Assembly (NCBI RefSeq): GCF_024713945.1
Contig: NC_134685.1
Coordinates: forward strand, 62,001 to 126,000
Source of the DNA: Dermatophagoides farinae
Lineage: Eukaryota > Arthropoda > Arachnida > Sarcoptiformes > Pyroglyphidae
Direction of reading: 5' to 3'
DNA length: 64,000 bases
Shown piece after piece: positions 52,357 to 64,000 of this stretch. A program made the position numbers and the translations under genes. The notes below the pieces were generated by a model, which was not told where the DNA came from, ran no database searches, and saw nothing but the letters and a program-made list of their open reading frames with translations. Every line of letters starts with the position of its first letter. Positions within the stretch are counted from its first letter, which is position 1.

Positions 52357-54772
52357 AGATTTACGATATAAATGGAAAATCAACAAGTATGCTAAATTTT
52401 TTTCAATTTTATTACAATCTAGGTAAACACAAGCAACAGGCCGGCAATCAGATCATCATCATTACCAGGCTAGTATCAATTTTCACCCTGAATGAATGAA
52501 TGAAAACATGCGATGATATAATCATTTGCCAAAAATTGATGATGATTCAATCGAGAATGTGGCAATTTTTTCGAACCAATTCAATAAAAAAAACATATGT
52601 GCTTTTTGTGTCATAAAAAACACAAATTGTGAACAATCAACGAAAATCGATCCGTTGTAGTAATGACGAAATGCCACTCCTGATTGAAATACAATCGATA
52701 GGTAAAAAATGTTTCGGGTATAAATTAATGACTGACTTTTCAATGTGAACGTTTTTGTTGTTGATTTTTCTTTTGCTTCACCATCACAATTCATTCATCG
52801 TTGTGCGTTTGGGTTATATAACATTACTATTACTATTACTATTAACTATTTGGACATAATGGCATCAACATCGACAAAGACAAGCCATAAACAACCAATG
52901 ATTTTTTATGACATCCAACTATGGTTGAGATGTTTGATTGCTGTTGTTGTTGTTGTTGTTTTGTTAAATCGAACAAGCACACACTAACCAAACAATCATT
53001 ATGTAAATGGGGAAAAAAGTTATCAATGAATCAATATTTGTTATATGAAAATGTCTTTCGATATTGAATTGAAAAAAACAATAATAACGGAGATGAATAA
53101 ATTCTGATCATGATTACACAAATGACTCTGATAAAAAAGAATGAATAAGAAACAATTGAACAAAATTCTAAAAAAATTTGACAGCACCCTAACACACACA
53201 ATGATGGTATTCGTCAAGCTCAAAATATCGAAATGAAATGGTTTAATTATCATCATCATCATCATCATGATCATGATCGTTATATGGCATTCCAACAAAA
53301 CAAAAATCGAATCGAACATTATTATTTGGGCCATTCACAATGTTCTTCAAAAAGCTTATCTCCATCAAACTGCCCTATCACTCTAAATATGGCGAACCTA
53401 TTATTTTAAGGTGTGGTACACACAAAACATCTAAACATCCATACATCGGATCACTTCATATTCATGATCATATTCAATTCATGATCATCATTTTCTTCGG
53501 TCAGTCTTATCCAACCAAATAAATCTCTCCTATACCCGGGTATAATTTGCTGATGATGCTAAAAAGCGGCATTCTTTTTGTTTTTCTTTTTTTTGATTCA
53601 TGATTCTTGAGTTATGAGCATAAACACACAGACACACACACACACACATCTTCATCAGCATCATTCAATTGATCGATATAGATCATCGTTTTCGATACTT
53701 TATAATGATAAAATGGACGAAAAATAAAATGAAATCAAACTTCAGCAGCAACAGCAGCTGTCATCGGGGGCAATCCGAAAAAAACGAAATTCTTTTTCCA
53801 CCATTTAAACTGTCATGTGTGATGTGCATAATGACGATTATCATCTCTTAGTGAGAAAGAAATGTTATAAATTTTAACCAAAAATTCAAAAATTCAGGTC
53901 GTTGTCATCATCATTGAATGAATGAATAATTTTTCGGCATCTCGCGGATAATCTTCGTTGGTTCGTTGGTTTTTTCAGTACAAAGTTTGTTTATTGGAAA
54001 AAATTTAACTAAACGAAACAGAGGTAAGGATTGATTTATACTTCAATGTCATTATCCAATCATCATCATCATCATCATTCTTTCACAAATATAAATCTTC
54101 ATCATTCATGAAATCATCAACATCATCATCGGGTCATTTGGCGCTGATTAATTAATTAATTAATTTCATTTTATTTCATTTGATTTGATTTTTTTCCTAG
54201 AAAAATTTCAACTTTGGTTGTTGGTTTCTTAGTTGTCAACGTGAATGGACAGCACAGCAGAAAAAAGTTAAAAAATTAGGACATATTGAATTGCAGTAAG
54301 AATTTTTCCATTTTTTACCTTACATTTCTTGATTATCATCAAATTCCACCAAAAGAAAATAAAATTGATCGGAAGCCATCAATAATATCGACAACGACGA
54401 CAATGACCTGTGGTCTTTTGATATTGTTTTTTTGGTAGTGTCAGACGACAAACAACACTGCTACAGTGATGACAAGCACTCATTATTATAAGGTCAAAAC
54501 AGAAAAGAATTCACCCCGAAGGCGCTCTGTCAGCCAGGCAAATGTGTTAGGTAATGAAAGTGAATACCAGGCAACACAACAGGAAACTTGTCTGTGGTAT
54601 GTATGTATGTGTGTGTTTGACCATGTCGACGATAATGATCGGTCGCGGTACCTAGAATGATTGTTTTGTTTTGGTTGTTGATGATGTTTTTTTTCTGTTT
54701 TCTGGTCAGGTTTTGCATCACTGATTTTCAAGTGGGCAAAAAACAATAATCACAGTTTGTTTTTTATTTAAT

Positions 54773-54807
54773 CTTAGCATCATCATTCGTCAACTGATGA
54801 TGCTAAG
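54773..54807. repeat. Perfect 13-bp inverted repeat
   Basis: CTTAGCATCATCA at 54773-54785 is the exact reverse complement of TGATGATGCTAAG at 54795-54807, with a 9-nt loop. It is the cleanest non-microsatellite inverted repeat I noticed in the gene-poor right side. Confidence 0.85.
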
Positions 54808-57800
54808 TTTTTGCAGCTTCTGCACGTTTAAAATCATCAAAAAATCGATGCAGCATCATCATCATTCACAACCTGTTGCTTCTGATGCTATTAGCCATTT
54901 CCTTCCGTCTGTCTGTCTGTGCTTTCACTTTAAGGATATTCTAATCCTATTACAATAATGACACAGCATGAATATGCATTTGACTTTTTTTTCATTCTGC
55001 TCATTTTGATGACAAATGGCCATATTCAAACAAAAAAGAATCCTTAATCACTGATCAACAAACAAATCAGACGACGGAAATGACAGTCAGTGTTTTACAA
55101 CAACAAAATTAACCATAATCCATTAAATGATATCATATCGATCCAATCATTTGTATAAAAGCCATTATAGTGTGTCTTGTGTTCCATTAAGTTGGTCCAC
55201 TTATTATCAGACATATGGCCAATTCACAAATGACTCTCTATCTTTATGGCCCAAATCACCCAAAAATTATAGTGTGTGTGTGTGTGATGACGAAAACATT
55301 GATGAAAAACAAATCTATAGGAATTGAATAGTTTTCTCTCTATCTCACTTGATGACATATTTATTGTTTTCCGTTTGTTGTTGCCTAGCTAACTAACCAA
55401 TGCGCAAAAACTAGCGACAAAATCTTTGGACAAAAAACCACTCTCTATCCTCTCAAGTCAGCATTTTGATGGCCAGAAAATCTTGAAAGAATTATTATCA
55501 TTATCATTATTATATGCTCGATAACACAGACAGGCAGACCATATGCTGTGTGTATGCTCCAGATGACAAACGACACCATACACTATCGACTAGTGACTAG
55601 TCACTCTAGTGAGTAGTAGAAAATTTATTCATCTTGTAACGCGTGTTATAAATGTATGTATGTATTGTAGATATATCACTTGACCTTAATGACATGACGA
55701 TGATGGAATTTGACTTTCCATCTTTTCATCTGATGATGATCAAACATCATCATTCGAGTGTTCAAGTGTCATATATGCTAACTAACTAATTTGACTGAAT
55801 CGGCGACAATATGTGACATTTTCTTCTCGAAAAAAATAATTATTTCTCATCTGACAGGATGCACACAAACCATCACCCCCCTCGTGCACTTTTCCCTTCC
55901 TGAAAGAATTGTTGATGGCACACGACTTGGCATCAAAGAAATTATTTAAAAAACAAAAAAAAACAATGGTTAATGATTTAAATTCCAAGTCATCCGAAGC
56001 CAACAAAGTTGACACGAGACCTATGCCCATTATTTATTAACATTATTTTCACCGTCACTTTAATTTTGAATAATTATGATTACCAAAAAAAAAATTGATA
56101 GTTGGTCTGTCGATTTTGAATCCAAAAAATGAGAGCAAATTATAATGATTATAATGAAATGACAAACAACTTTGGTGAATAATAAAAAAAAATCTTAGAT
56201 AACTAGCTAACCAAACAACAAAACAAGCCATACGAAACAAAACGGAAGCCAATATATTCAATATGGCCATTGTTTCATTTCTGTCGCATGAACATTATTT
56301 ATCCATTCATGCATCCATCCATCCATAACTTTGACTATATTCGTGCAACAAGTATATACGTGTGTGTAGGTTGGTAGACAAAATTGTCAATTGTCAAGTG
56401 GATCACCATTTTATTGTTTCGTAGATAAACTCCAACAGACAATACATATCAATGAATGAATCGACTGAATGAATATTGTGGAATTCATATTTTCATAATG
56501 ATTGTTTGAATAATAACCAAAACAAATAACGATCGTCATCATCAACATTGATTGAATGAACATGCAACACAACAAAATGCAGCAGATAATTGTGTGTGTG
56601 TATGTGTAAGACCACCAAAACAATCAAATCAAATCGAATGGAAAAAACGAAACGAAACGAATCGAATCGAATCAAACAAACAAGCAAAAAAGAGAATCAC
56701 GATCACCAGATGTACAACAACAACAATAACAACAACATTATTATCTAATGTGAATGGATAGATTGTCCATATAAATTGTTAAATAACAAAAAAAAAAATC
56801 AAAATGTACATTGTTGTTGTTGTTGTTGTTGTTCGCCATTGATTGTTATTATTATTATTATTATTTACCCAACAACAACACAATCATTACCACCACACAA
56901 CAATTACCTATGTGTGCATATTACGGGTCATCCTCATCATCATCATCGCCCATCGATGAACGAACAAACAATTTTCCCATCGAATCACAGAATCATCATC
57001 ATCGAATAGATATACAATATTTCTTTGAAGAAATCACTTTCAAAAATAATATCACATCACACACACACACACACAATTAGTTTCAGCCTCTACAATATAT
57101 AAAATGTTCATTCATGGATAACAACAGCATACAATTGAACTATATGAATTCTAGACGAATGAAATGCACCAATTATATTTGAAAATAATCTTTACTCAGT
57201 AATGTGTGTGTGTGCATGATTCTGTCAGAATGGAAACACTATACACACACACACACACACATATTATAACCACAAATCAATGAACACATCACACGAGTGA
57301 TTAGTCATTTTTATAAACAAAAAAATTCAATTCGAAATTCATTTTCTTTACTAAAATATGAGCCATGAATTACCATCAACAACCGATCGGAACTTTATGG
57401 ATATTGTGTGTGTGTGCGTGTGTGTATGCATGTATGGAATCTGTCGAGTCACGTCAAGTGATGATGATGATGATGGCAGAGCATTTAATTGATCAATTCT
57501 CTTTGTTGATTGAATGAATGAATGAATGAAAATGGTGAAAATCATGGTTGAATGAATTCAATATTCTCACCATATAATTGTTCAATACTACTACTCTATA
57601 TATCCGATCGGTTCGTGTCATCGATCGATGATTTTGATAAAAAAAATTGACAATTTATCGATGTCATCATTGAATGATTGATTTTTTTGTTGTTGCTAGT
57701 GCTAAATTATTCTCTTATAAAGTAAATCACACACACACACACACACAGAAAAAGAGAGATAATATTTTCCAATGAAATTCCTGACAACCGTGTGACCGTA

Positions 57801-60005
57801 TCACACACACACATGGATCTTAATTTTACTTTTTGTCCTTATATGATCGGTAAATCACTCAAACACACACACATATATATGGATCGCTTGCATGATTGAC
57901 CAAACTACGAATCTATGAACATGAAGAGAAAAACAATCAAAAAATGATGATGATTCAAAAAGGCCTGTCATCACCATAATACCGAATGACATGTGTAATA
58001 TCAGAAGGGAAGGAGAATGATGATGACGATTGTCATAAATGTCATGGCCGACAATAACATGGAAAAATGCATGTGATCAATGCCTGTATCATGTCAATGT
58101 CTCGACTATGGACACAATAATGATAATGTGAACAAAAAAAGGACATTACTGCAACAAAATCGGGTCGCCATCATTGATTTTTATTTCTGAGAAAAAGATT
58201 AACACAAACATAACACAAATGATTAAACAATCGAAATCATTATCATCATCATAATAATGATGATTGAAATCGATTGATGGCGAAAAAAAAAGAAAAACCG
58301 GATCATCAAAAGCCATCAAAGGTCGATTGGTGAATTGACTTGTTAGAAAAGACAAGAGCTAAAAAAAATCCGGCTATGTGAACACATCATACATATAAGA
58401 AAAGAAGTAAATAACTTTGAAAACAACAAAAGATTGGTTCATGATGTTGTTGTTTTTATTCATTTTCAACTCTTGAAAAATTCAAAGCTAATCTTAATTC
58501 GCTTGTAAAAAAACAAAACAAAATAAAAACGATGAACTTGATCCACACACACACATCATCATTGAAATTAACCTTAAACCTACCTTATACCCTCTCTCTA
58601 GTTTGTTCGTTAGTTAGCTATATGTTCACAGGTCTAATGAAATTATGGCCATTATTATTATTAGGATTTTACGACCAGGATCATCATCATCGTCATCATA
58701 GAAAAACATTGATGATGGTGTGCCAAATGTGAATCCTGTGTGTGTGTGTTGTATACATAAATCCGAAATGATCAACAAGCAGCCAAAAAATATAAAAACA
58801 AAAACAAAAAAAACAACGAAAAAAACTCATCATTCGTCGTTAACCCGGATATAACCTTGCTCTTGATTATCATCATCATCATCATCATGACTATATGATG
58901 GCTTTTGGCAATGAACAAATCACATACATCTACAGATAGATAGACATCACACACAGGTAACACGCAATGATTATTACACATTAAAAACAACCTTGAGCTT
59001 TGCTTCTTCTTTATTCATTCAATCATTGAATGAATAACATAAACATTCAACAACAAAATAATAATAATCGATCATAGGTGACCGATAGCGAGAGTGGAGG
59101 TGGTGGTGCACTATTATTGCTTGCATATGTTATGTCAGAGAGAATAACCATTTTTTCGACCAGAAAAAATCTGTTTTTGAATCTAATCTTCGAATTGGAA
59201 AAAATTCAGTCTAAAAGTATCTAAGGTGTGGTACATACAAAATGATGATGAGTATATATGGAGAATAAACACACACACACACACAGCTATACCCAGGTGA
59301 GTTATTGTTCATTCATTCATTTGATTCAATTTCACACACACAACACATAAACAAGCCTGAAATTCTCCTTCTCAAGTGGCTTGTAAGAAAAAAAAACCTG
59401 AAAAAACTTGCATTTTGAAAACTTGTAGCGAGAGTGAATTACCTGGCATGGCTTGACTAGCTGGCTGGGTAAATTCCTTCAAATTCATATACAAGATTCA
59501 AAAAGGTAAAGTGAATTGGTCGAATCCAATCGAATAAAATTATCGTCGGACCGGGTGATGTTTGAAAAGATCATCAAACGAATAAACAACCACGCAAACC
59601 CCAGGTGTATAACATTGTTATATGGACCAGTACTCTATCTATTTGGACAATTAAGTTGAACAATTATCGTGCACACCGTAAGTAATCATGTTTCTCTCTC
59701 TCTCTCTCTTGAAATCGGAATTAAATCCAAAGTAAAAATATTCAACACACACGAAAAAATGGTAATGAATGACCGATTGAACATTCGTGTGTCACAATTA
59801 CACATATTTTTCGCTGCGTATGTGCATGTGACATTGTGACATAGTGACTGATTGACTGAATACTTTGTTCTCTATCTCACACTCATAACTCTTTAGTTAT
59901 TGTTGGTCATTTTGCTTGACAGGAGTGGCTGGTGACAATAAGTCGATGGCATACTGTATGTATGTGTGTGCACACCTTTAATCTTGAATGACATTTTTGT
60001 TATCA

Positions 60006-60060
60006 TTGTTGTTGTTGTTGGCAAAATTTTATTGCGACTTTTTCAACAACAACAACAACA
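60006..60060. repeat. Hairpin of facing (TTG)n and (CAA)n tracts
   Basis: A TTG run at about 60007-60020 faces a CAA run at about 60044-60060. Within the loop, GCAA and TTGC can also pair. The result is a nested inverted repeat built from trinucleotide tracts. Confidence 0.7.
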
Positions 60061-61287
60061 TGACAAGACACGAGCAATAAATTCACTAATGACAGTCATT
60101 CGGAACAAGAATTTTTGATTTTTTGAACGAAAAAAAAGTTCATTTGTCATGGCTTTTTTCTTGGGTCAAATTGTTGTCAATATGATTTTTTATAATGAAA
60201 TAAACCACAGTGGATTGATTAATTGATAGGTTTGAATGATCACTGAATTAGTGTAGTGCTTCATTCAATGTATGTCATTGTCCACTATGAATATCTGGCC
60301 ATAGAGAAAGACAGAAGCCGAATCTGTGATTGTGATACACTCGTATATCAAGCAAAAAGAGATAATCTTTGATTCTAAAATATCGATGGTTATGACGATC
60401 ATGATCGAATAATAATGTCTGTATGATGTTTACTGCTGGTCAAGGTGTTATCATCGATAACCAAGTCTAGCAATGAGAATACATTTGAAAGATGCGGTAT
60501 CCTCCAAATGATAAAAATGATGTGACCAGAACCGTGTCAATATTAAGCGCATTAACGAATGATGACACCAAACAAACAGCCATAAACAGTCAAACTATGA
60601 CCATAACATTAACAGTGGGGCTAAAAAGAGACCGATTAATGACCAAATGAACGAATCGAACTTGTTCATCCATTCATCTTACCTTTTCTCTAATAAATGT
60701 GTCTGATTCAAAACCCAACAACCAACCGACGACTATAAGACATTGATATGTGTGGGGCTAGCAAGTTCCGTTCGGATTATAGCCATCATGATCATCATGA
60801 TGAGCAAAAACATTAATTCTTAAAACACTAATTTGTATGCAAAACAAATACAACAAAAAATATAATCATCACATTTGAATATGCAGGTAGACAACAGTGG
60901 CCTCGACTCCTCTCCACACACACTATAACCTGGCCGGTCATATATTTTTTCCAGTGATTTTTGTTTGTGTATAGTGTCTCAAGGTTCAGAGACAAACAAA
61001 TATCACTTTTTTCATCATTTCGTCGAGACACAATATCATCAAACGAGGTCCAAATTCCAAAGAAAAAAACAAGCGGCAAAAATCAACTTTGTAATTATAA
61101 CAAACAAAAATTGAGATCCACATAGATTTGGTCCAGTTGTCCTGCCTAAACGTTTAACCAAACGTATGACCACGATTTTATACATGAACATTTGAGCAAA
61201 GTGTTAACGTTTTAAACACGTTATATTGCCTAAAATAATGACAGATCAAATAAATGGGTCGGTCAATCGGTGTGTGCGTTCATATCA

Positions 61288-61310
61288 CACACACACACAC
61301 ACACACACAA
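61288..61310. repeat. (CA)n microsatellite
   Basis: About eleven uninterrupted CA units in the gene-poor right region. Confidence 0.9.
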
Positions 61311-61879
61311 TTAGTTAGAATGTAATGAATGTAAAAATAGCCGGAACCTTTTTCTTTTGCTCAACAAACACACACTCAAACGCACATACTGAAGTAAAAG
61401 ATTAATTGTGTGTTAATCGTCGCCAATCATCATCATCATCATCATAGGCTATAATCAAACTAAACAACGAAAAAAATTAGAACCGAAAGATTTATATTTT
61501 GGCCATAAATTTATGATCAAAATGAGTAACCGACATCAACTAGAGAAAAAAAACAAAATTGTGAACATGAAAATCTTGGTGATCATGATCATCATCATTG
61601 ATCTAAAAATTTTTAAACCCTGGAAAGAAATCAGAAAAAAATCCTAATCAGGATTCATCATCATCATCATCATCGCATCGAGAAAAGCATCATCGATCAA
61701 TTTAATTAACACCTATCTAATACACAACCAATCGTAAGAAATGTGGAAAAAAAGTAAAAGAAAATTCGATTCGATCATTACAATTAACTTATTGTGTGTG
61801 TATTATTGCTATGAATGAAGAGAAAAAGAGAATAGAAGAAAAACCGGACTGCCCGATCATCAACAGGCATTTGAAAACT

Positions 61880-61899
61880 AATCGATCGATCGATCGATG
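61880..61899. repeat. (ATCG)n palindromic tetranucleotide repeat
   Basis: Four to five ATCG units, self-complementary at every phase. Similar CGATCGATCG blocks are paired at 6036-6060. Confidence 0.85.
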
Positions 61900-64000
61900 A
61901 TTGAACTAAACATTTCGATGATCATCATCATCATTATTATTAAAAGGCGCGATTATATGGCACATCATTATCATTCATTTTAAAAGATTGATTGAGATTA
62001 AATCGAAATAAATTATAAATACTTGTCTGCATGTGTGTGTATATTTTGGCCAAAAAAAAAATTCATATTTTGTGGTCATATCGATCAAAATTCAAATGTG
62101 GTGTGTTTGTGTGGGATGTATGGACATGAAAATAAATCAGACTTACCATTGATAATAATGATCAACAGGATGATTGTCGACAAACACATCGTTGATGATG
62201 ATGATGAAGGCAAGTTGGTGGCCATTCTATATAATAATGGGTTGTTTTTTAATTATTAAAAAAATTTCGAGTAGAGAGCACACGATGCCGTTCTCAAAAA
62301 AATTAATTCAAAACGGTTTTCTGTCTTTGGTTGTGTGGTGAGAATTTTTTTTTGAAACAAAATCATTGACTGAAAATTGTGGGTGACAGTCATCAAGGGA
62401 TGATGGCTTGCCTGATGAAAAACTTTCACAAAATCCAGAGCACAAAATTAAACAAATAAACAAAACTGAAACTAAGAAAACACACAGCTGAAAAAGACAC
62501 TTTGGAGACGATCGGATGTTGAAACTGTTGGATAAAAGATGACAAGCCGAATTTTTTTTTCTTCTTCAAGAATCGATCGATTTTCATTCGTAAGACATAT
62601 GATGACCGGTTTGGTGGTGATTTACAAGATATACTCCAGAACTAAATTCACTGAATGAGTTGTGTGTGCTACAAAGCAATGCAAAAAAAATGACAGATTT
62701 TTTTTAAAAAGCGACCAAGTTTTTTGGGTTGATTTTCCTGGCCAAAAATATTCAAAACAAACACACCAATGGTGTATGAACATACATCTGCTTTCGACCA
62801 AAGCTCAATACTGAATGTCGAGATGCCGAAAATCTCAGCTAACAAAAGCGAACAACGACGATCATAGAGAGAGATGGCTTTACTTCGTTAATGTAGTAAG
62901 CTTGGCAATCTCTCTCTCTCTCCCACTATCTCTCGCTTGACGAACAGAGGACGGAAAAAGTTGATTTTCGTGAATGAATGAATATGCCAAGCAATGAGAT
63001 TCAATGAATGAATGAATGAATGAATGAATACCCTCGGTCTCCAATTGCATATAACTGTGTGTTGTTTTTTTTTTTGCTACCAAGGGGCATTTGCTAGGGA
63101 AAGAGAAAAAATCTTTACTTTACTTTTCTTCGTTTATTATATAGACCATACATACATTATAATTGTTGAATGAATGAATGTGGAAAAAACCTTAGTCAAC
63201 AGGTCCAGCTGCAGTTTCGCTTCTGTTTTAATATGGGGACACTTTGCTCCAATTCTCCTGTTGATCTTTGTTGATACGTGTGTGTTTTGAAATGAACCAA
63301 AAAAAGATGAAAATTTGCCGCTTATGTTTGCCTTTTTTTCGTTTGTTCAAGTCTCGAGTCCAAAGTTGTTCCTTCCACACACACACACACATAGTGATTG
63401 AGATGAAGATGAAAGAAAGAAAGTCCGTCACATTCATTCATTCATCTGCTCTAGTTTGTTATCGATGTCGTAGTAAGGTCGGCATTTACCTTGTGTCACG
63501 AACGTATTCTCATAAATACGTGTGTAGCGTTAGTACAGGGGCCGGAAGACCGTCAATAACAAACATAGACAAAAGCCAGTGGCTGCACCATCACACACAC
63601 ACCATGCATTGGACAATTGGATCGATATTTATGTGGCCCACAGGGTCTCTTTGGTCGGTTGTTGATTCGTGTGCCAAATTTAATCTGATCTGAATGAAAT
63701 AGGTAACGGCGGACAAACGTCGTTGTTGTTGTTGGATATTTCTCTGTTCACTAATGATGCAGTAAGTCTGCTATATATGAATCGTTGAAATCGAGAAAGT
63801 CCAGAGAAAAGACCTTTCTATTTGGGTAACACCTGTCTGGTTGTCACCGTTGTGAATAAAAGAAGGTCCCCATTACTAGAGTTACATGCATTTGAGATTG
63901 ATCACATATTCAGTCAGCCATTTTTGCCATTCATTTTCATTGTATGAATATTGAATAGAAAATTTCCAGTAGCCAAATCACACGGGACCATAGTGGTGGT

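Larger units (their letters stand above)
50593..64000. other. Second gene-poor region
   Basis: Over 13 kb without a convincing coding exon on either strand. Open frames are short and translate CA, GAT, CAN and GAAT repeats. The part nearest 50593 must hold the promoter, and perhaps 5' exons, of the minus-strand cysteine-rich protein gene. A plus-strand donor-like CCAG/GTGAGTTA occurs after 59297 and could end a 5' exon of a gene beyond the window. No tRNA, rRNA or transposon coding sequence is recognised. Confidence 0.5.

Noticed and set aside
63268-63693. 141-codon frame at the right end
   Set aside because: Translates a CA repeat and has no recognisable domain or splice structure.
1-64000. 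Search for tRNA, rRNA, transposon coding regions and CRISPR-like arrays
   Set aside because: No tRNA B-box with matching arms, no transposase or reverse transcriptase frame, and no regularly spaced repeat array was seen; the periodic repeats are microsatellites.

Overview
This is a stretch of nuclear DNA from an arthropod, most likely an acariform (astigmatid) mite of the house-dust-mite type. The grounds are a prospero homeobox gene of arthropod type, housekeeping genes that are intronless or carry introns of about 50-100 bp, AT-rich spacers, and very dense CA/TG, GAT and CAN microsatellites. The taxon is an inference; no sequence match was run. All gene models were built by hand from open frames, GT-AG junctions and remembered family sequences. 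Reading frame was checked across every junction.

Layout. 1-18623: a gene-poor region upstream of prospero, with microsatellites, possible 5' untranslated exon ends and scattered CACGCG boxes. 18711-26785 (+): prospero, 4 coding exons, 1763 codons, with a 2.6-kb intron splitting the homeodomain and a 3' UTR to about 28065. 29081-42023: a compact housekeeping cluster holding SAYSD1 (+), COG2 (-), SAS10/UTP3 (-), CAB39/Mo25 (-), DPH5 (+), NADK2 (-), SLC30A7/ZnT7 (+) and a BET1-like Qc SNARE (+). 42886-50592 (-): an 11-exon gene for a secreted, probably GPI-anchored, cysteine-rich protein of an arthropod family of unknown function. 50593-64000: a second gene-poor region.

The genes do not form one pathway. 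Four act in the secretory system: COG2 (Golgi tether), the BET1-like SNARE (Golgi fusion), ZnT7 (Golgi zinc import) and SAYSD1 (ER translocon quality control). SAS10 and DPH5 serve ribosome assembly and elongation-factor modification, NADK2 makes mitochondrial NADP, and CAB39 scaffolds LKB1 signalling. Packing is tight: the DPH5 and NADK2 stop codons are 29 bp apart and the SAYSD1 and COG2 stops 105 bp apart.

The most interesting observation lies in prospero. Just upstream of the homeodomain, inside an open exon, is a complete textbook U12-type AT-AC intron: ATATCCTT, then TCCTTAAC, then AC. It is exactly 78 nt, phase 0, so it can be spliced out or retained in frame. Drosophila prospero has a known U12/U2 'twintron' near this place that changes 29 residues; here only the U12 layer is visible. 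The second is a BET1-like SNARE with histidine where the conserved zero-layer glutamine should be.
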